In this document: in pieces, positions 44,452-52,646 of the stretch | Layout of the letters: every line of letters begins with the position of its first letter | Position numbering within the stretch: the stretch's first letter is position 1 | DNA from: CAIWHR01 sp963773195 | GTDB lineage: Bacteria > Pseudomonadota > Gammaproteobacteria > Burkholderiales > Casimicrobiaceae | DNA: 64,000 nucleotides | NCBI GenBank assembly: GCA_963773195.1 | Contig: CAVZAE010000018.1 | Location: 62,001-126,000 of the forward strand | Direction of reading: 5' to 3' | The notes under the pieces: model-generated | Seen by the model: the letters and a program-made list of their open reading frames with translations, nothing else | What the model was told of the DNA's origin: nothing | Databases searched by the model: none | Translations under genes and position numbers: made by a program

Positions 44452-44634
44452 CTAGGGCCTGTTCACACTATGGACACAAGCGCGTTGCAGCAACCCGAAG
44501 GGAACGGGTGTCCTGGGCCGCCCCTCCGCGTTGTCCTCCTCGCGAAGACACCCGGTCTTCGCTTCGTCGTCCGCCTTGACGGTCGGCCCGTGCCACCCGT
44601 TCGCGTTTGCGCCCATAGTGTGAACAGGCCCTAG
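44452..44634. mobile_element. MITE-like inverted-repeat element, copy 2 (non-coding)
   Basis: 183 bases with ends CTAGGGCCTGTTCACACTATGG and its reverse complement (ending 44634). The terminal repeat matches copy 1 at 14444 exactly over the outer 22 bases. Shared interior: GCGTTGCA, GCAACCCGAAGGG, the CACCCGGTCTTCG-type arm and the GTGCCACCCG...GCGTTTGCG right part. It lacks the 89-base inner palindromic module (14481-14569) of copy 1. No coding capacity. Its right end supplies the TAG stop of the 44631-45083 gene and its left end lies 8 bases from the antiporter start. Confidence 0.8.
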
Positions 44635-45083
44635 ATGCTCGTACCCTGCGCGCGCTCGAGCGGGCCGAAGCACGCGTCGAGCGATTGCTGCGCGCAGATG
44701 ATGAACTGGTCGCCGCCAGGGCTGAACAGGATGTAATTGGTGATGACCTTGCCTATGGCTGTCACCTCGCCGGCGCAGTCCTTCTTGCCGTTGTCCTTTA
44801 CGAGCTCGTCCGTCCACTTATAGAAGCCGTTGGCATCCGGCTTGGCCGCGATGTCGAACACACTCTCCGCGATTTCGTCGCCACTTGTGACGACCGAGGT
44901 CCCGTCGGTGCGGAAGTGGTAGGTCTCGGTGCACGAGCCGTCGGGCAGGGTAAACGTCCACCGTCCGACGATCGGATGGTCCTTGGCGATCTTGTGCGGT
45001 TTGAGCGTCTCCGCCGCGACTGTCGCCGCGACAACGAGGATCGCGCCGGCGATCGTAATGCGCAGCACGCGCATCCCCGTCAT
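44631..45083 (-). CDS. Small exported protein, lipocalin-like pattern, unknown function
   Basis: 150 aa with a signal peptide (MTGMRVLRITIAGAILVVAATVAA). The mature part has HPIVGRWTFTLPDGSCTETYHFRTDGTSVVTSGDEIAES and a late NYILFSPGGDQFIICAQQSLDACFGP, a beta-rich layout recalling lipocalin-like domains, and four cysteines that could form two disulfides. The stop codon TAG is inside the right end of inverted-repeat copy 2, so the C-terminus may be truncated. ATG overlaps the previous gene's stop (ATGA). Confidence 0.65.
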   Translation of the reverse strand: MTGMRVLRITIAGAILVVAATVAAETLKPHKIAKDHPIVGRWTFTLPDGSCTETYHFRTDGTSVVTSGDEIAESVFDIAAKPDANGFYKWTDELVKDNGKKDCAGEVTAIGKVITNYILFSPGGDQFIICAQQSLDACFGPLERAQGTSI

Positions 45084-45592
45084 TTGACTTTGACCAGCTT
45101 GAGGAACGTGAGGAGGTCGGCGGAACCGGTCTCGCGGGCGGGCTGGTTCAGGTGGACGTCGATCCAGCATCCGTCGAGGTATGCGGTGGCAATCAGGTGC
45201 TGCTGGTTCGCGGCACCCTGGCTGCCCGGCAACAGGAAGTGGGCGACCTTGAACGGAGACTCTTCCGCGAACTTCATTTCCTTCGCGCCGTCGTACACCT
45301 TGTTCTTGAGCGCGAGCTCGAGGCAGGCCGTGGCGCTCTGGCACACCGGCGTCTGGTCGATGAAGAACCAGAGCGTCATGTCGCGCTTGACGCTCGACAG
45401 CGAGTAGTACACCGATCTGCCGTCCGGGCGTGTCTGCTCGCGGGTGATGAGCCAGTCGTCGCGCGGGATCACGAGCTTGCAGCTCCCGCCGGTCAGGTGC
45501 AGCGCGCGCTCGTCCTTCGTGTCGGTGACGTCGGCGCTTGCCGGCGCGGCGAGAACGAGCGCGAGGAAGAGGGCGGTTGGGCGGATTCGCAT
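45080..45592 (-). CDS. Exported protein of unknown function
   Basis: 170 aa with signal peptide MRIRPTALFLALVLAAPASA (start at ATG 45592; the frame continues upstream but without a signal). The mature part has short beta-like stretches (CKLVIPRDDWLITREQTRPDGRSVYYSL, MTLWFFIDQTPVC) and three cysteines. No family recognised. Overlaps the next gene by 4 bases, forming a two-gene unit with the lipocalin-like gene. Confidence 0.6.
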   Translation of the reverse strand: MRIRPTALFLALVLAAPASADVTDTKDERALHLTGGSCKLVIPRDDWLITREQTRPDGRSVYYSLSSVKRDMTLWFFIDQTPVCQSATACLELALKNKVYDGAKEMKFAEESPFKVAHFLLPGSQGAANQQHLIATAYLDGCWIDVHLNQPARETGSADLLTFLKLVKVK

Positions 45593-45632
45593 GATGATGC
45601 CGGTCGGTGGCACCGCCATGATAGCCCGAGGG

Positions 45633-46169
45633 CTACTGCCGGACGGTGTCGCTCGTCGGCGGCATTGGCGCGCTCGGCGTCCAGAGCGCGCGTTCCATCT
45701 TCCATTCGCCGGCGGCATCGCGTCGCCATACGGCCAGGAACTGGAACCGGCCACCGACGGCGCGGCCGGCCTTGTCGTGCATCCGGAACCACCAAAGTCC
45801 CACCTGATAGGCGGAGTCGCCCATGGCGACCAGTTCCTCGGTCGCATAGTTGTATTCATCGAGCGTCCACCGATCCTGCATGTCGCGGTAGAACTTGGCC
45901 ATCGCCGCGCGTCCGCGGGACTCGTCGCCTTCGGGTCCGATCAGCCGCACGTCGTCGGCGTACATCGCGGCCGCCCCGGCGGGGTCGCCGCGACGATGCG
46001 CGGCGACGTGGCCGTCGAACTGGGCGCGGATGGCAGCAGCGGCCGCCGCCGGGTCCGACGGCGCAGCTGCCGCGGCGGGTTTGTCGGCACCCTGCGCAAG
46101 CGCGGCCGGCGCGATCGTGGCACCGGCCCATCCTAGGCAGGCGGTCATCACCCACGCGATTGCGCGCAT
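45633..46169 (-). CDS. Exported NTF2-like (SnoaL/DUF4440-type) protein
   Basis: 178 aa. Signal peptide (MRAIAWVMTACLGWAGATIAPAALA), an Ala/Pro-rich linker, then an NTF2-like fold: IRAQFDGHVAAHRRGDPAGAAAMYADDVRLIGPEGDESRGRAAMAKFYRD with a final WKMERALWTPSAP. Start at ATG 46169 because GGAGGAA lies just before it; a TTG four codons upstream is weaker. Ketosteroid-isomerase-type folds bind small molecules or peptides; no catalytic pair is evident. Divergent from the GlcG-like gene. Confidence 0.75.
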   Translation of the reverse strand: MRAIAWVMTACLGWAGATIAPAALAQGADKPAAAAAPSDPAAAAAAIRAQFDGHVAAHRRGDPAGAAAMYADDVRLIGPEGDESRGRAAMAKFYRDMQDRWTLDEYNYATEELVAMGDSAYQVGLWWFRMHDKAGRAVGGRFQFLAVWRRDAAGEWKMERALWTPSAPMPPTSDTVRQ

Positions 46170-46315
46170 GTTTCCTCCCAAGGTCGAGCGCGCAGGTTAG
46201 CATCATCGCGATGTCCCAGGGCTGCATCCAGCCCGCCCCCGTTGCCGGGGTCCCTGCGCCGGGGCATATTGACGCCTGCGCCCGATCCGCGGCGTCGACC
46301 TCTGGAGGAGGCAAC

Positions 46316-46798
46316 ATGCGTTTCGTGCAAAGCGTCGCGGGAATTGCGATGTTCGTCGTTGGCGCGACGGTCGCCTCGGCGCAGGCGCCGGTTCGTCCGC
46401 CCTACGGCACCGCGGTCTCGCTGGAGACGGCGAAAAAGCTCGCGGCTGGCGCCATGGGTGAGGCGAAGAAGCAAAGCTGGAAGGTCGCAGTCGCGATCGT
46501 CGACAACCACGGGATGCTGATCTACTACGAGATGATGGACGACACGCAGACGGCTTCCGCGGACATCTCCATCGAGAAGGCGCGAACGGCGGCGCAGTGG
46601 CGCCGCCCGTCGAAGGAGTTCGAGCAGACCGTGGCCGACGGCCGCACGGCAATACTCGGACTCCGCAGCGTGACGCCGATTGAAGGCGGCCTGCCCATCC
46701 TGGTTGACGGCAAGATGATCGGCGCGATCGGTGTCTCCGGGGTGACGTCGGCGCAGGACGCGCAGGTCGCGCGGGCGGGGCTCGACGCCCTCAAGTAG
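46316..46798 (+). CDS. Exported GlcG/HbpS-family protein
   Basis: 160 aa with signal peptide MRFVQSVAGIAMFVVGATVASA and a GlcG-type (heme-degrading/heme-binding HbpS) domain: LAAGAMGEAKKQSWKVAVAIVDNHGMLIYYEMMDDTQTASADISIEKARTAAQWRRPSKEFEQ and GGLPILVDGKMIGAIGVSG. A GGAGGAG ribosome-binding site is clear. Cytoplasmic GlcG proteins occur in glycolate clusters, but the signal here predicts export. Exact ligand unknown. Confidence 0.85.
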   Translation: MRFVQSVAGIAMFVVGATVASAQAPVRPPYGTAVSLETAKKLAAGAMGEAKKQSWKVAVAIVDNHGMLIYYEMMDDTQTASADISIEKARTAAQWRRPSKEFEQTVADGRTAILGLRSVTPIEGGLPILVDGKMIGAIGVSGVTSAQDAQVARAGLDALK

Positions 46799-46815
46799 CG
46801 CCGCGGGCCGCGCGC

Positions 46816-46835
46816 TATAATGAACTGTCTGTTCA
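46816..46835 (+). promoter_or_regulatory. etfB promoter -10 with overlapping palindromic operator
   Basis: TATAAT (46816-46821) runs into TGAAC-TGTCT-GTTCA (46821-46835), a 5-base perfect inverted repeat with a 5-base spacer, 20 bases before the etfB ATG. No good -35 is seen. A site of this shape at the -10/+1 region fits repression by a TetR-type regulator such as those controlling fatty-acid genes, but the regulator cannot be named. Confidence 0.5.
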
Positions 46836-46854
46836 CTTCCCTCCGCCAATACGC

Positions 46855-47608
46855 ATGAAAGTCCTCGTTCCGGTCAAACGCGTCGTCGACTTCAACGTCA
46901 AGGTCCGCGTCAAGCCCGACGGTTCCGGCGTCGACACGGCGAACGTCAAGATGTCGATGAATCCGTTCGACGAGATTGCCGTGGAGGAGGCCGTGCGGAT
47001 GAAGGAGAAGGGCGTCGCGACCGAGGTCGTCGCGGTGTCCTGCGGCCTCGCGGCAAGCCAGGAGACGCTCCGTACGGCGCTCGCGCTCGGCGCCGATCGC
47101 GCGATCCTGGTCGAGACCGACGCCGACCTGCAGCCGCTCGCCGTGGCCAAGCTCCTCAAGGCGGTGGTCGAGCGTGAGCAGCCGCGGATCGTGATCATGG
47201 GCAAGCAGGCGATCGACGACGACTCGAACCAGACGGGCCAGATGCTGGCGGCGCTGCTCAATTGGCCACAGGCGATTTCGGCGTCGAAAGTCGATATTGC
47301 TCGGCGATAAGGCGACGGTGAAGCGCGAAGTGGATGCCGGGCTCGAGACCGTCGAAGCCACGCTGCCCATCGTGGTCACCACGGACCTGCGCCTGAACGA
47401 GCCGCGTTACGCCACGCTGCCGAACATCATGAAGGCGAAGAAAAAGCCGCTCGATGTGGTGAAGCCCGATGCGCTCGGCGTCGATGTCGCGCCGCGCCTC
47501 GCGACGCTCAAGGTCGTCGAGCCGCCCAAGCGCAAGGGGGGCGGTCGCGTCGCCGACGTTGCCCAGTTGGTCGACAAGCTGCGCAACGAAGCCAAGGTGA
47601 TTTCATGA
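46855..47608 (+). CDS. etfB: Electron transfer flavoprotein beta subunit, frameshifted
   Basis: ETF beta, AMP-binding partner of EtfA in passing electrons from acyl-CoA dehydrogenases to the quinone pool. ATG 46855 begins MKVLVPVKRVVDFNVKVRVKPDGSGVDTANVKMSMNPFDEIAVEEAVRMKEKG; the first frame ends after WPQAISASKV at 47310. The second frame starts GDKATVKREVDAGLETVEATLPIVVTTDLRLNEPRYATLPNIMKAKKKPL (the conserved ETF beta signature) and ends at 47608. The span is one base over a multiple of three; removing one base near 47300 restores about 250 aa. Frameshift in an essential-type gene suggests a sequence error. Confidence 0.93.
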
Positions 47609-47634
47609 TGGCGGCGAAGCCGGCGAATGAAATC

Positions 47635-47654
47635 ATCCCCGCGCAGGCGGGGAT
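47635..47654. repeat. Short hairpin of the ATCCCCGC...GCGGGGAT class
   Basis: ATCCCCGC and GCGGGGAT separated by GCAG: a perfect 8-base stem and 4-base loop between etfB and etfA. This hairpin type is a dispersed intergenic repeat in many proteobacteria. One copy was seen here. Confidence 0.7.
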
Positions 47655-47683
47655 CGAGTGGCGTTCCGGATCGGATTGACATC

Positions 47684-48622
47684 ATGACCATCCTGCTGCT
47701 CGCGGACCACGACAACGCATCGCTGCACGCGGCAACCCGCAACGCGGTCACCGCCGCACAGAGGATCGGCGGCGACATCACGATCCTCATCGCGGGACAC
47801 AATGCCGGTCCTGCGGCGCAGGCCGCCGCGAAGATCCCGGGTGTCACGAAGGTCCTGCATGCCGACGCCCCGTACCTGGCCACTCCCACCGCCGAGAACG
47901 TCGCTGCGACGGTCGTGGCGGTCGCGAAAGCGGGCGGGTACAGCCACGTGCTCGCGCCGGCCACGGGCTTCGGCAAAGGTGTGCTGCCCCGGGTCGCCGC
48001 GTTGCTCGATGTCGCCCAGATCTCGGACATCATCGGCGTGGAGTCACCCGATACGTTCGTGCGACCGATCTACGCCGGCAGCGCGTTTGCGACGGTGCAG
48101 TCGAAGGAAGCGCTCAAGGTCGTCACAGTGCGCGCGACCGGCTTCGACGCCGCGCCCGCGGAAGGTGGCAGCGCTGCCGTCGAAACCGTAGCTGCGGCTG
48201 CCGACACCGGGTTGTCGCGCGTGACGGGCCAGGAGATCAGCAAGTCGGACCGGCCCGAACTCACGAGCGCGCGCATCGTCATCTCCGGTGGCCGCGGCCT
48301 CGGCAACGCCGAGAACTTCAAGTTGCTGGACGCGCTCGCGCACAAGCTCAATGCAGCGATCGGCGCTTCGCGCGCGGCAGTCGACGCGGGCTACGTGCCC
48401 AACGACTATCAGGTCGGGCAAACCGGCAAGATCGTCGCGCCGGACCTCTACATCGCCGTCGGCATTTCGGGGGCGATCCAGCACCTGGCCGGCATGAAGG
48501 ACAGCAAGGTGATCGTCGCGATCAACAAGGACCCCGAGGCGCCGATCTTCCAGATCGCCGACTATGGCCTGGTCGGCGACCTCTTCCAGATCCTGCCCGA
48601 GCTGACCGCGAAGCTGGGCTGA
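47684..48622 (+). CDS. etfA: Electron transfer flavoprotein alpha subunit
   Basis: FAD-binding ETF alpha, 312 aa. N-terminal MTILLLADHDNASLHAATRNAVTAAQRIGGDI; the FAD domain at the C-terminus has VISGGRGLGNAENFKLLDALA, GYVPNDYQVGQTGKIVAPDLYIAVGISGAIQHLAGMKDSKVIVAINKDPEAPIFQIADYGLVGDLF, the ETF alpha signature. Start at ATG 47684; 75 bases after etfB. Works with EtfB and the acyl-CoA dehydrogenase downstream. Confidence 0.96.
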   Translation: MTILLLADHDNASLHAATRNAVTAAQRIGGDITILIAGHNAGPAAQAAAKIPGVTKVLHADAPYLATPTAENVAATVVAVAKAGGYSHVLAPATGFGKGVLPRVAALLDVAQISDIIGVESPDTFVRPIYAGSAFATVQSKEALKVVTVRATGFDAAPAEGGSAAVETVAAAADTGLSRVTGQEISKSDRPELTSARIVISGGRGLGNAENFKLLDALAHKLNAAIGASRAAVDAGYVPNDYQVGQTGKIVAPDLYIAVGISGAIQHLAGMKDSKVIVAINKDPEAPIFQIADYGLVGDLFQILPELTAKLG

Positions 48623-48643
48623 GGCTCTCCGCTCGGGACGAAG

Positions 48644-50440
48644 ATGAGCGAATATCGCGCTCCGCTCGCGGACATCCGTTTCGTACTGCACGACCTCGCC
48701 GGGCTCGAGCAGGTGATCACGCTTCCCGGCTACGAAGAAGCGACGCCGGACGTTGTCGACGCGATCCTCGACGAGGCGGCGAAGTTCGCGACCGAAGTAA
48801 TTTCGCCGCTCAACACCGTGGGCGACCGGGAAGGCTCGGTGCGGCAGGACGACGGCAGCGTCAAGACACCGCCGGGGTTCAAGGACGCCTACGTCCAGTT
48901 CTGCGCGAACGGCTGGAACGGGCTCACCAAGAGCACCGAGTTCGGCGGTCAAGGCCTGCCGATCCTCGTTGGCACCGCGTGCGAGGAAATGTGGCACGCG
49001 GCGAACCTCGCGTTCAACCTGTGCGCGATGCTGACGCAGGGTGCGATCGAATCGATCGAGATCGCGGGCTCGACCGAACTCAAGGCCAAGTTCCTGCCGC
49101 AGATGGTCGCAGGAACCTGGAGCGGGACGATGAACCTGACCGAGCCGCAGGCCGGCTCGGACCTGGCAGCCGTGCGCACGAAGGCAGTGCCGCAGCCCGA
49201 CGGCACGTACCGGCTCCACGGGCAGAAGATCTTCATCACCTACGGCGAGCAGGATTACACCGAGAACATCATCCACCTGGTGCTGGCGCGCACGCCAAGT
49301 GCGCCCGAGGGCGTCAAGGGCATCTCTCTCTTCCTCGTGCCGAAGGTCAATGTGAGCGACGACGGCTCGCTCGGGTCGCGCAACGACGTCCTGTGCACGT
49401 CGCTCGAGCACAAGCTCGGCATCCACGCGAGCCCGACCGCGGTCCTCGCGTACGGCGAGCATGGCGGTGCGACCGGCTATCTTGTCGGCGAGGAGAGCCG
49501 CGGCCTCGAGTACATGTTCATCATGATGAACCTCGCGCGCTTCTCGGTGGGGCTCGAGGGCGTCGGCATTTCCGAGCGCGCCTATCAGCGCGCCGTCGCG
49601 TATGCCCGCGAGCGCGTGCAGGGACGGCCCGTCGGTGAGGGCGCGAGGGGCGCGACGATCATCGAGCACCCCGACATTCGCCGGATGCTGATGACGATGC
49701 GCGCGAGCGTCGAGGCAACGCGTGCCGTCGCGTACGTGGTGGCGGCCGCGCAGGACAACGCGCTACGGCATCCGGACGCCGCCGCCCGGAAGCGGCATCA
49801 GTCCTTTGTCGACTTCATGATCCCGATCGTCAAGGGCTGGTGCACCGAGACCGCGCAGCAGGTGGCCTATCTGGGCATCCAGGTGCACGGCGGCATGGGC
49901 TTCATCGAGGAGACGGGTGCCGCGCAGCATTATCGCGACGCGCGAATCACCACGATCTACGAGGGCACGACCGGCATCCAGGCGAACGACCTGATCGGCC
50001 GCAAGACAGCGCGCGACGGTGGGGTGCAGGCGCGGAGCATTGCCGCCGAGATCGCGAAGCTCGCGGTCGAGCTCGAAGCCCATCCCAACCCCGATCTTGA
50101 AGCGATCGGGGCGCAGCTCAAGCGGGCAGCGAGCGCTGCGGCGAAGGCGGTGGACTGGGTCGTGCCCGCCTACGGCAGGAACACGCGAGTCGCGCATGCC
50201 GGCGCCGTTCCCTATCTCGAGCTGTGGGGCATCGTCGTCGGCGGCTGGCAACTCGGTCGCGCGGCGCTCGTGGCCGCGCGCCAGCTTGCCGCTGGCGCCG
50301 GCGACGCCAAATTTCTGTCCGCCAAGATCCACACGGCTCGTTTCTACGCCGACTACTTGCTGCCGCGAGCCGCTGGCCTTGCGCACACGGTGACGGAGGG
50401 CGGCGAATCCGCGCTCGCCATAGGTGCCGAGCAGTTTTAG
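48644..50440 (+). CDS. Acyl-CoA dehydrogenase (long, C-terminal-domain type)
   Basis: FAD enzyme oxidising acyl-CoA thioesters, 598 aa, about 200 residues longer than the short-chain type because of the N- and C-terminal extensions common in betaproteobacteria. Core motifs: MNLTEPQAGSDLAAVRTKA, EHKLGIHASPTAVLAYG, GVGISERAYQRAVAYARERVQGR and GGMGFIEETGAAQHYRDARITTIYEGTTGIQANDLIGRK; the Glu of YEGTTG is the likely catalytic base. Lies 21 bases after etfA, so it is part of the ETF operon. Chain-length preference cannot be read. Confidence 0.93.
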   Translation: MSEYRAPLADIRFVLHDLAGLEQVITLPGYEEATPDVVDAILDEAAKFATEVISPLNTVGDREGSVRQDDGSVKTPPGFKDAYVQFCANGWNGLTKSTEFGGQGLPILVGTACEEMWHAANLAFNLCAMLTQGAIESIEIAGSTELKAKFLPQMVAGTWSGTMNLTEPQAGSDLAAVRTKAVPQPDGTYRLHGQKIFITYGEQDYTENIIHLVLARTPSAPEGVKGISLFLVPKVNVSDDGSLGSRNDVLCTSLEHKLGIHASPTAVLAYGEHGGATGYLVGEESRGLEYMFIMMNLARFSVGLEGVGISERAYQRAVAYARERVQGRPVGEGARGATIIEHPDIRRMLMTMRASVEATRAVAYVVAAAQDNALRHPDAAARKRHQSFVDFMIPIVKGWCTETAQQVAYLGIQVHGGMGFIEETGAAQHYRDARITTIYEGTTGIQANDLIGRKTARDGGVQARSIAAEIAKLAVELEAHPNPDLEAIGAQLKRAASAAAKAVDWVVPAYGRNTRVAHAGAVPYLELWGIVVGGWQLGRAALVAARQLAAGAGDAKFLSAKIHTARFYADYLLPRAAGLAHTVTEGGESALAIGAEQF

Positions 50441-50447
50441 CGTCGAG

Positions 50448-50660
50448 CTACCGGCAGGTCGTACCGAAGGTCGAGAAGAGCTCGCGGGTGATCGCCTTCG
50501 TCTGCGACACAGGCGATCCCATGCCGTGGAGCTGCACCGTGTATTCGAAGCTCGCGTTGTTCCCGTCCGCGAACGTGAACATCGCGGTTCCGACCTTGTT
50601 CGCCGTCACCTTCGTCGGATCGAACGCGTCGAACCGCGCGCCCGACGTGGCATGGTCGCG
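50448..50660 (-). pseudogene. Leftover third repeat unit of the ESGWG-repeat protein
   Basis: After the stop of the 50690-51995 gene, another frame carries FDAFDPTKVTANKVGTAMFTFADGNNASFEYTV and QTKAITRELFSTFGTTC, nearly the same as the C-terminal half of the second repeat of that gene. It has no start and no first half (no ESGWG), so it is a remnant of a paralogous gene or repeat deleted down to its tail. Confidence 0.65.
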
Positions 50661-50689
50661 GCCGGGGTCGGCCGCGACCACCGGTGTCG

Positions 50690-51995
50690 CTAGTTGCAGA
50701 CCGTGCCGGGCGCGGCAAAGATCTGGCGCGTGATCGCCTTGGTCTGCGTGACCGGCGCCATCATGTCGGACAGCTGCACCGTGTAGTTGAACGACGCGGT
50801 GTTGCCGTCGGCGAACGTGAACGTCGCGCTGCCGACCTTGGTGGCCGCGACCTTCGTCGGATCGAACGGGACGGCGCTGAACGGCGGTCCGACCGTTTGG
50901 AAGAGATCGCCGGTGAATACCCCCGGCCCCGTCCTGTTGGCGGTCACGACGAGCCACAGCGGCGTGTTGTCGTGCTTGTAAGTGAACCAGGTGGCGAATA
51001 TCGTGTCGCCCTCCTGATTGAAGTTGATGCCCCATCCGGACTCGGAGGCGGCCGGCGATTTCCACCACAAGTCCTCGTAGTTGGTGGCGAGCGCAAGATT
51101 CGGCTGCGCGCCAAAGACGCACGTCGGCAGCGGTCCGAACACCTGCCGGACCAGTGTCTTGGTCTGGGTCACACTGCCGCCCTTGTTGACGGTGTAATTG
51201 AAGCTGCCGTTGTTGGCGTCACTGAACGTCAGCGTGCCGGTGCCGACCGGCGTGGCTACGACGTTGGCGGGATTCCACGGGACGGCGTCGAACGCGGGGC
51301 CTGTCGTCTCGAACAGCTGGCCCTGGTACATGTTGGTGCCGATCTTGTTGGCCGTCATCACGAGCCACCAGCCCTTGCCCTGTGGATCGTACGTAAACCA
51401 CGACGCGAAGATGATGTCGCCCTGATGGGCGATGTTGAGACCCCAGCCCGATTCGGAGGCGGCCGGCGCACCCCACCAGATCCCCTGGAAGTTGAGCGTC
51501 GCCGCCGGCGCCGAGATCGCGACCGATTGGCCCGCGAAATTGGTCGCCATGTTGGGAGCGACACCTGACACGTAGAGCGAATTGACGCCGTCGGTCGGCA
51601 GCGATTGCCACTGGAGCTTGCTGGAGACGTAGGTCAGACTCCCTGCGCCGGTGGGGATGAAGTTGTTCGGGATGATGAAGTCCGGCGTGATCAGGTGCAG
51701 ATCCGCGAAACCCTGCGTCGCGACGAGCACCCGCGTGCCGGCCGTGCTGCTGCTCGGCAGGTTGGTCGTGAAGGCGTGGTTCTGCGTGGGACCCCCGGTC
51801 GCGACGCTCGTCATCTGCGCGCCGGCCGACCAGAAATTCTCGCCGTTGACGTTGGTCGGTCAGCACGACGAACTGGACCGTTCCGTCGGCGTTCGAGTAG
51901 ATCTGCTCGATGGTGTAAAGGTGGAACGCGGCGTGCGCGACCGCAGAGACAAGCAGCGCCGTTGCCGTGAGAAAAACGCCCAGCCAGTGCTTCAT
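50690..51995 (-). CDS. Exported protein with two ESGWG repeats, frameshifted, unknown function
   Basis: Starts ATG 51995 with a signal peptide (MKHWLGVFLTATALLVSAVAHA) and FHLYTIEQIYSNADGTVQFVVLTD. The rest (NGENFWSAGAQMTSVATGG onwards) is in a second frame; the shift is near 51858 and the span has one extra base. Two tandem units of about 115 residues each contain PAASESGWGxNxxxxGDxIFAxWFTY, then a WWLVMTAN/PLWLVVTAN strand, TGPxFxAVPxxPxxV, FTFxDxNxxSFNYTV and QTK. The frame before the repeats has a CARDB-like spacer (VSSKLQWQSL). No known enzymatic motif; such units recur in betaproteobacterial exported proteins of unknown function. Confidence 0.7.
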
Positions 51996-52144
51996 CGCAG
52001 CCTCCGCCGGTGTGACCCTTGGATGGATGCGGATATGCCCCGCACCTGTCGACTTGACCAGCCAACAGCGGTCTGCCGCACGCTATTCCCCCTGCAGGCG
52101 CACGCGGAATATCATTGGGTTACAGCTGTTGGTCCGCATTAAAC

Positions 52145-52624
52145 GTGATAGCCCGCAATGCTCCTCGTCGCCGCGGCCGCGCGCAGTGGGTCGCTCTCGT
52201 CGGACTCGCGCTCTTCGCGAAGGCAGCGATCGCGGCCGGCGTCTTCGTCGTCAACTTCCCGTGGGCGCGCCCGGCCGCCAAGGGGGCGACCACCGAAGTC
52301 TTCATGGAGCTGACAGCGGTCGACGGCGGCACGCTCGTCGGCGCGCGTAGCGACGTCGCCGGCAAGACCTCTCTTGTCGGACCCGGCAAGAGCAGCGCGA
52401 CCGCCGAACGGCTCTCGCTGGCCGCGGGCGCACCGGTGATGCTGGTGCCGGGGTCGTACCACCTTCGGCTCACCGGTCTTGCCCGCACCCTGAAGCTTGG
52501 CGATCGCGTGCCGCTCGTGCTGATCGTCGAGCGCGCGGACGGCAAGCGCGAGGAAGTGGACGCTGAGGCCGAGGTCCGGCGCCGCTCGACCGTCGACGAT
52601 CATCTCTACGGACACCATCACTAG
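52145..52624 (+). CDS. PCuAC-like exported protein lacking the usual copper motif
   Basis: 159 aa from GTG 52145. A signal segment (WVALVGLALFAKAAIAAG) is followed by a PCuAC-like (DUF461) beta fold: VNFPWARPAAKGATTEVFMELT, LVGARSDVAG and MLVPGSYHLRLTGLARTLKLGDRVPLVLIVERADG. The copper ligands (HxM...M...HxM) are mostly missing: the first His-Met part is TSLVGPG and the last HxM is HLR. The tail DDHLYGHHH has four histidines that could bind metal in another way. Two divergent genes share the 149-base gap upstream. Confidence 0.65.
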   Translation: MIARNAPRRRGRAQWVALVGLALFAKAAIAAGVFVVNFPWARPAAKGATTEVFMELTAVDGGTLVGARSDVAGKTSLVGPGKSSATAERLSLAAGAPVMLVPGSYHLRLTGLARTLKLGDRVPLVLIVERADGKREEVDAEAEVRRRSTVDDHLYGHHH

Positions 52625-52646
52625 CGATCATTACCCGAGCTCGGCC

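Noticed and set aside
43041..44579. 512-codon plus-strand frame opposite the antiporter
   Set aside because: Low-complexity, Arg/Asp/Gln-rich; crosses the inverted-repeat element; the antiporter has conserved membrane segments.
47627..47683. N-terminal extension of EtfA (MKSSPRRRGSS...)
   Set aside because: This translation is the typical by-product of the intergenic hairpin repeat at 47635-47654; the real start is ATG 47684.
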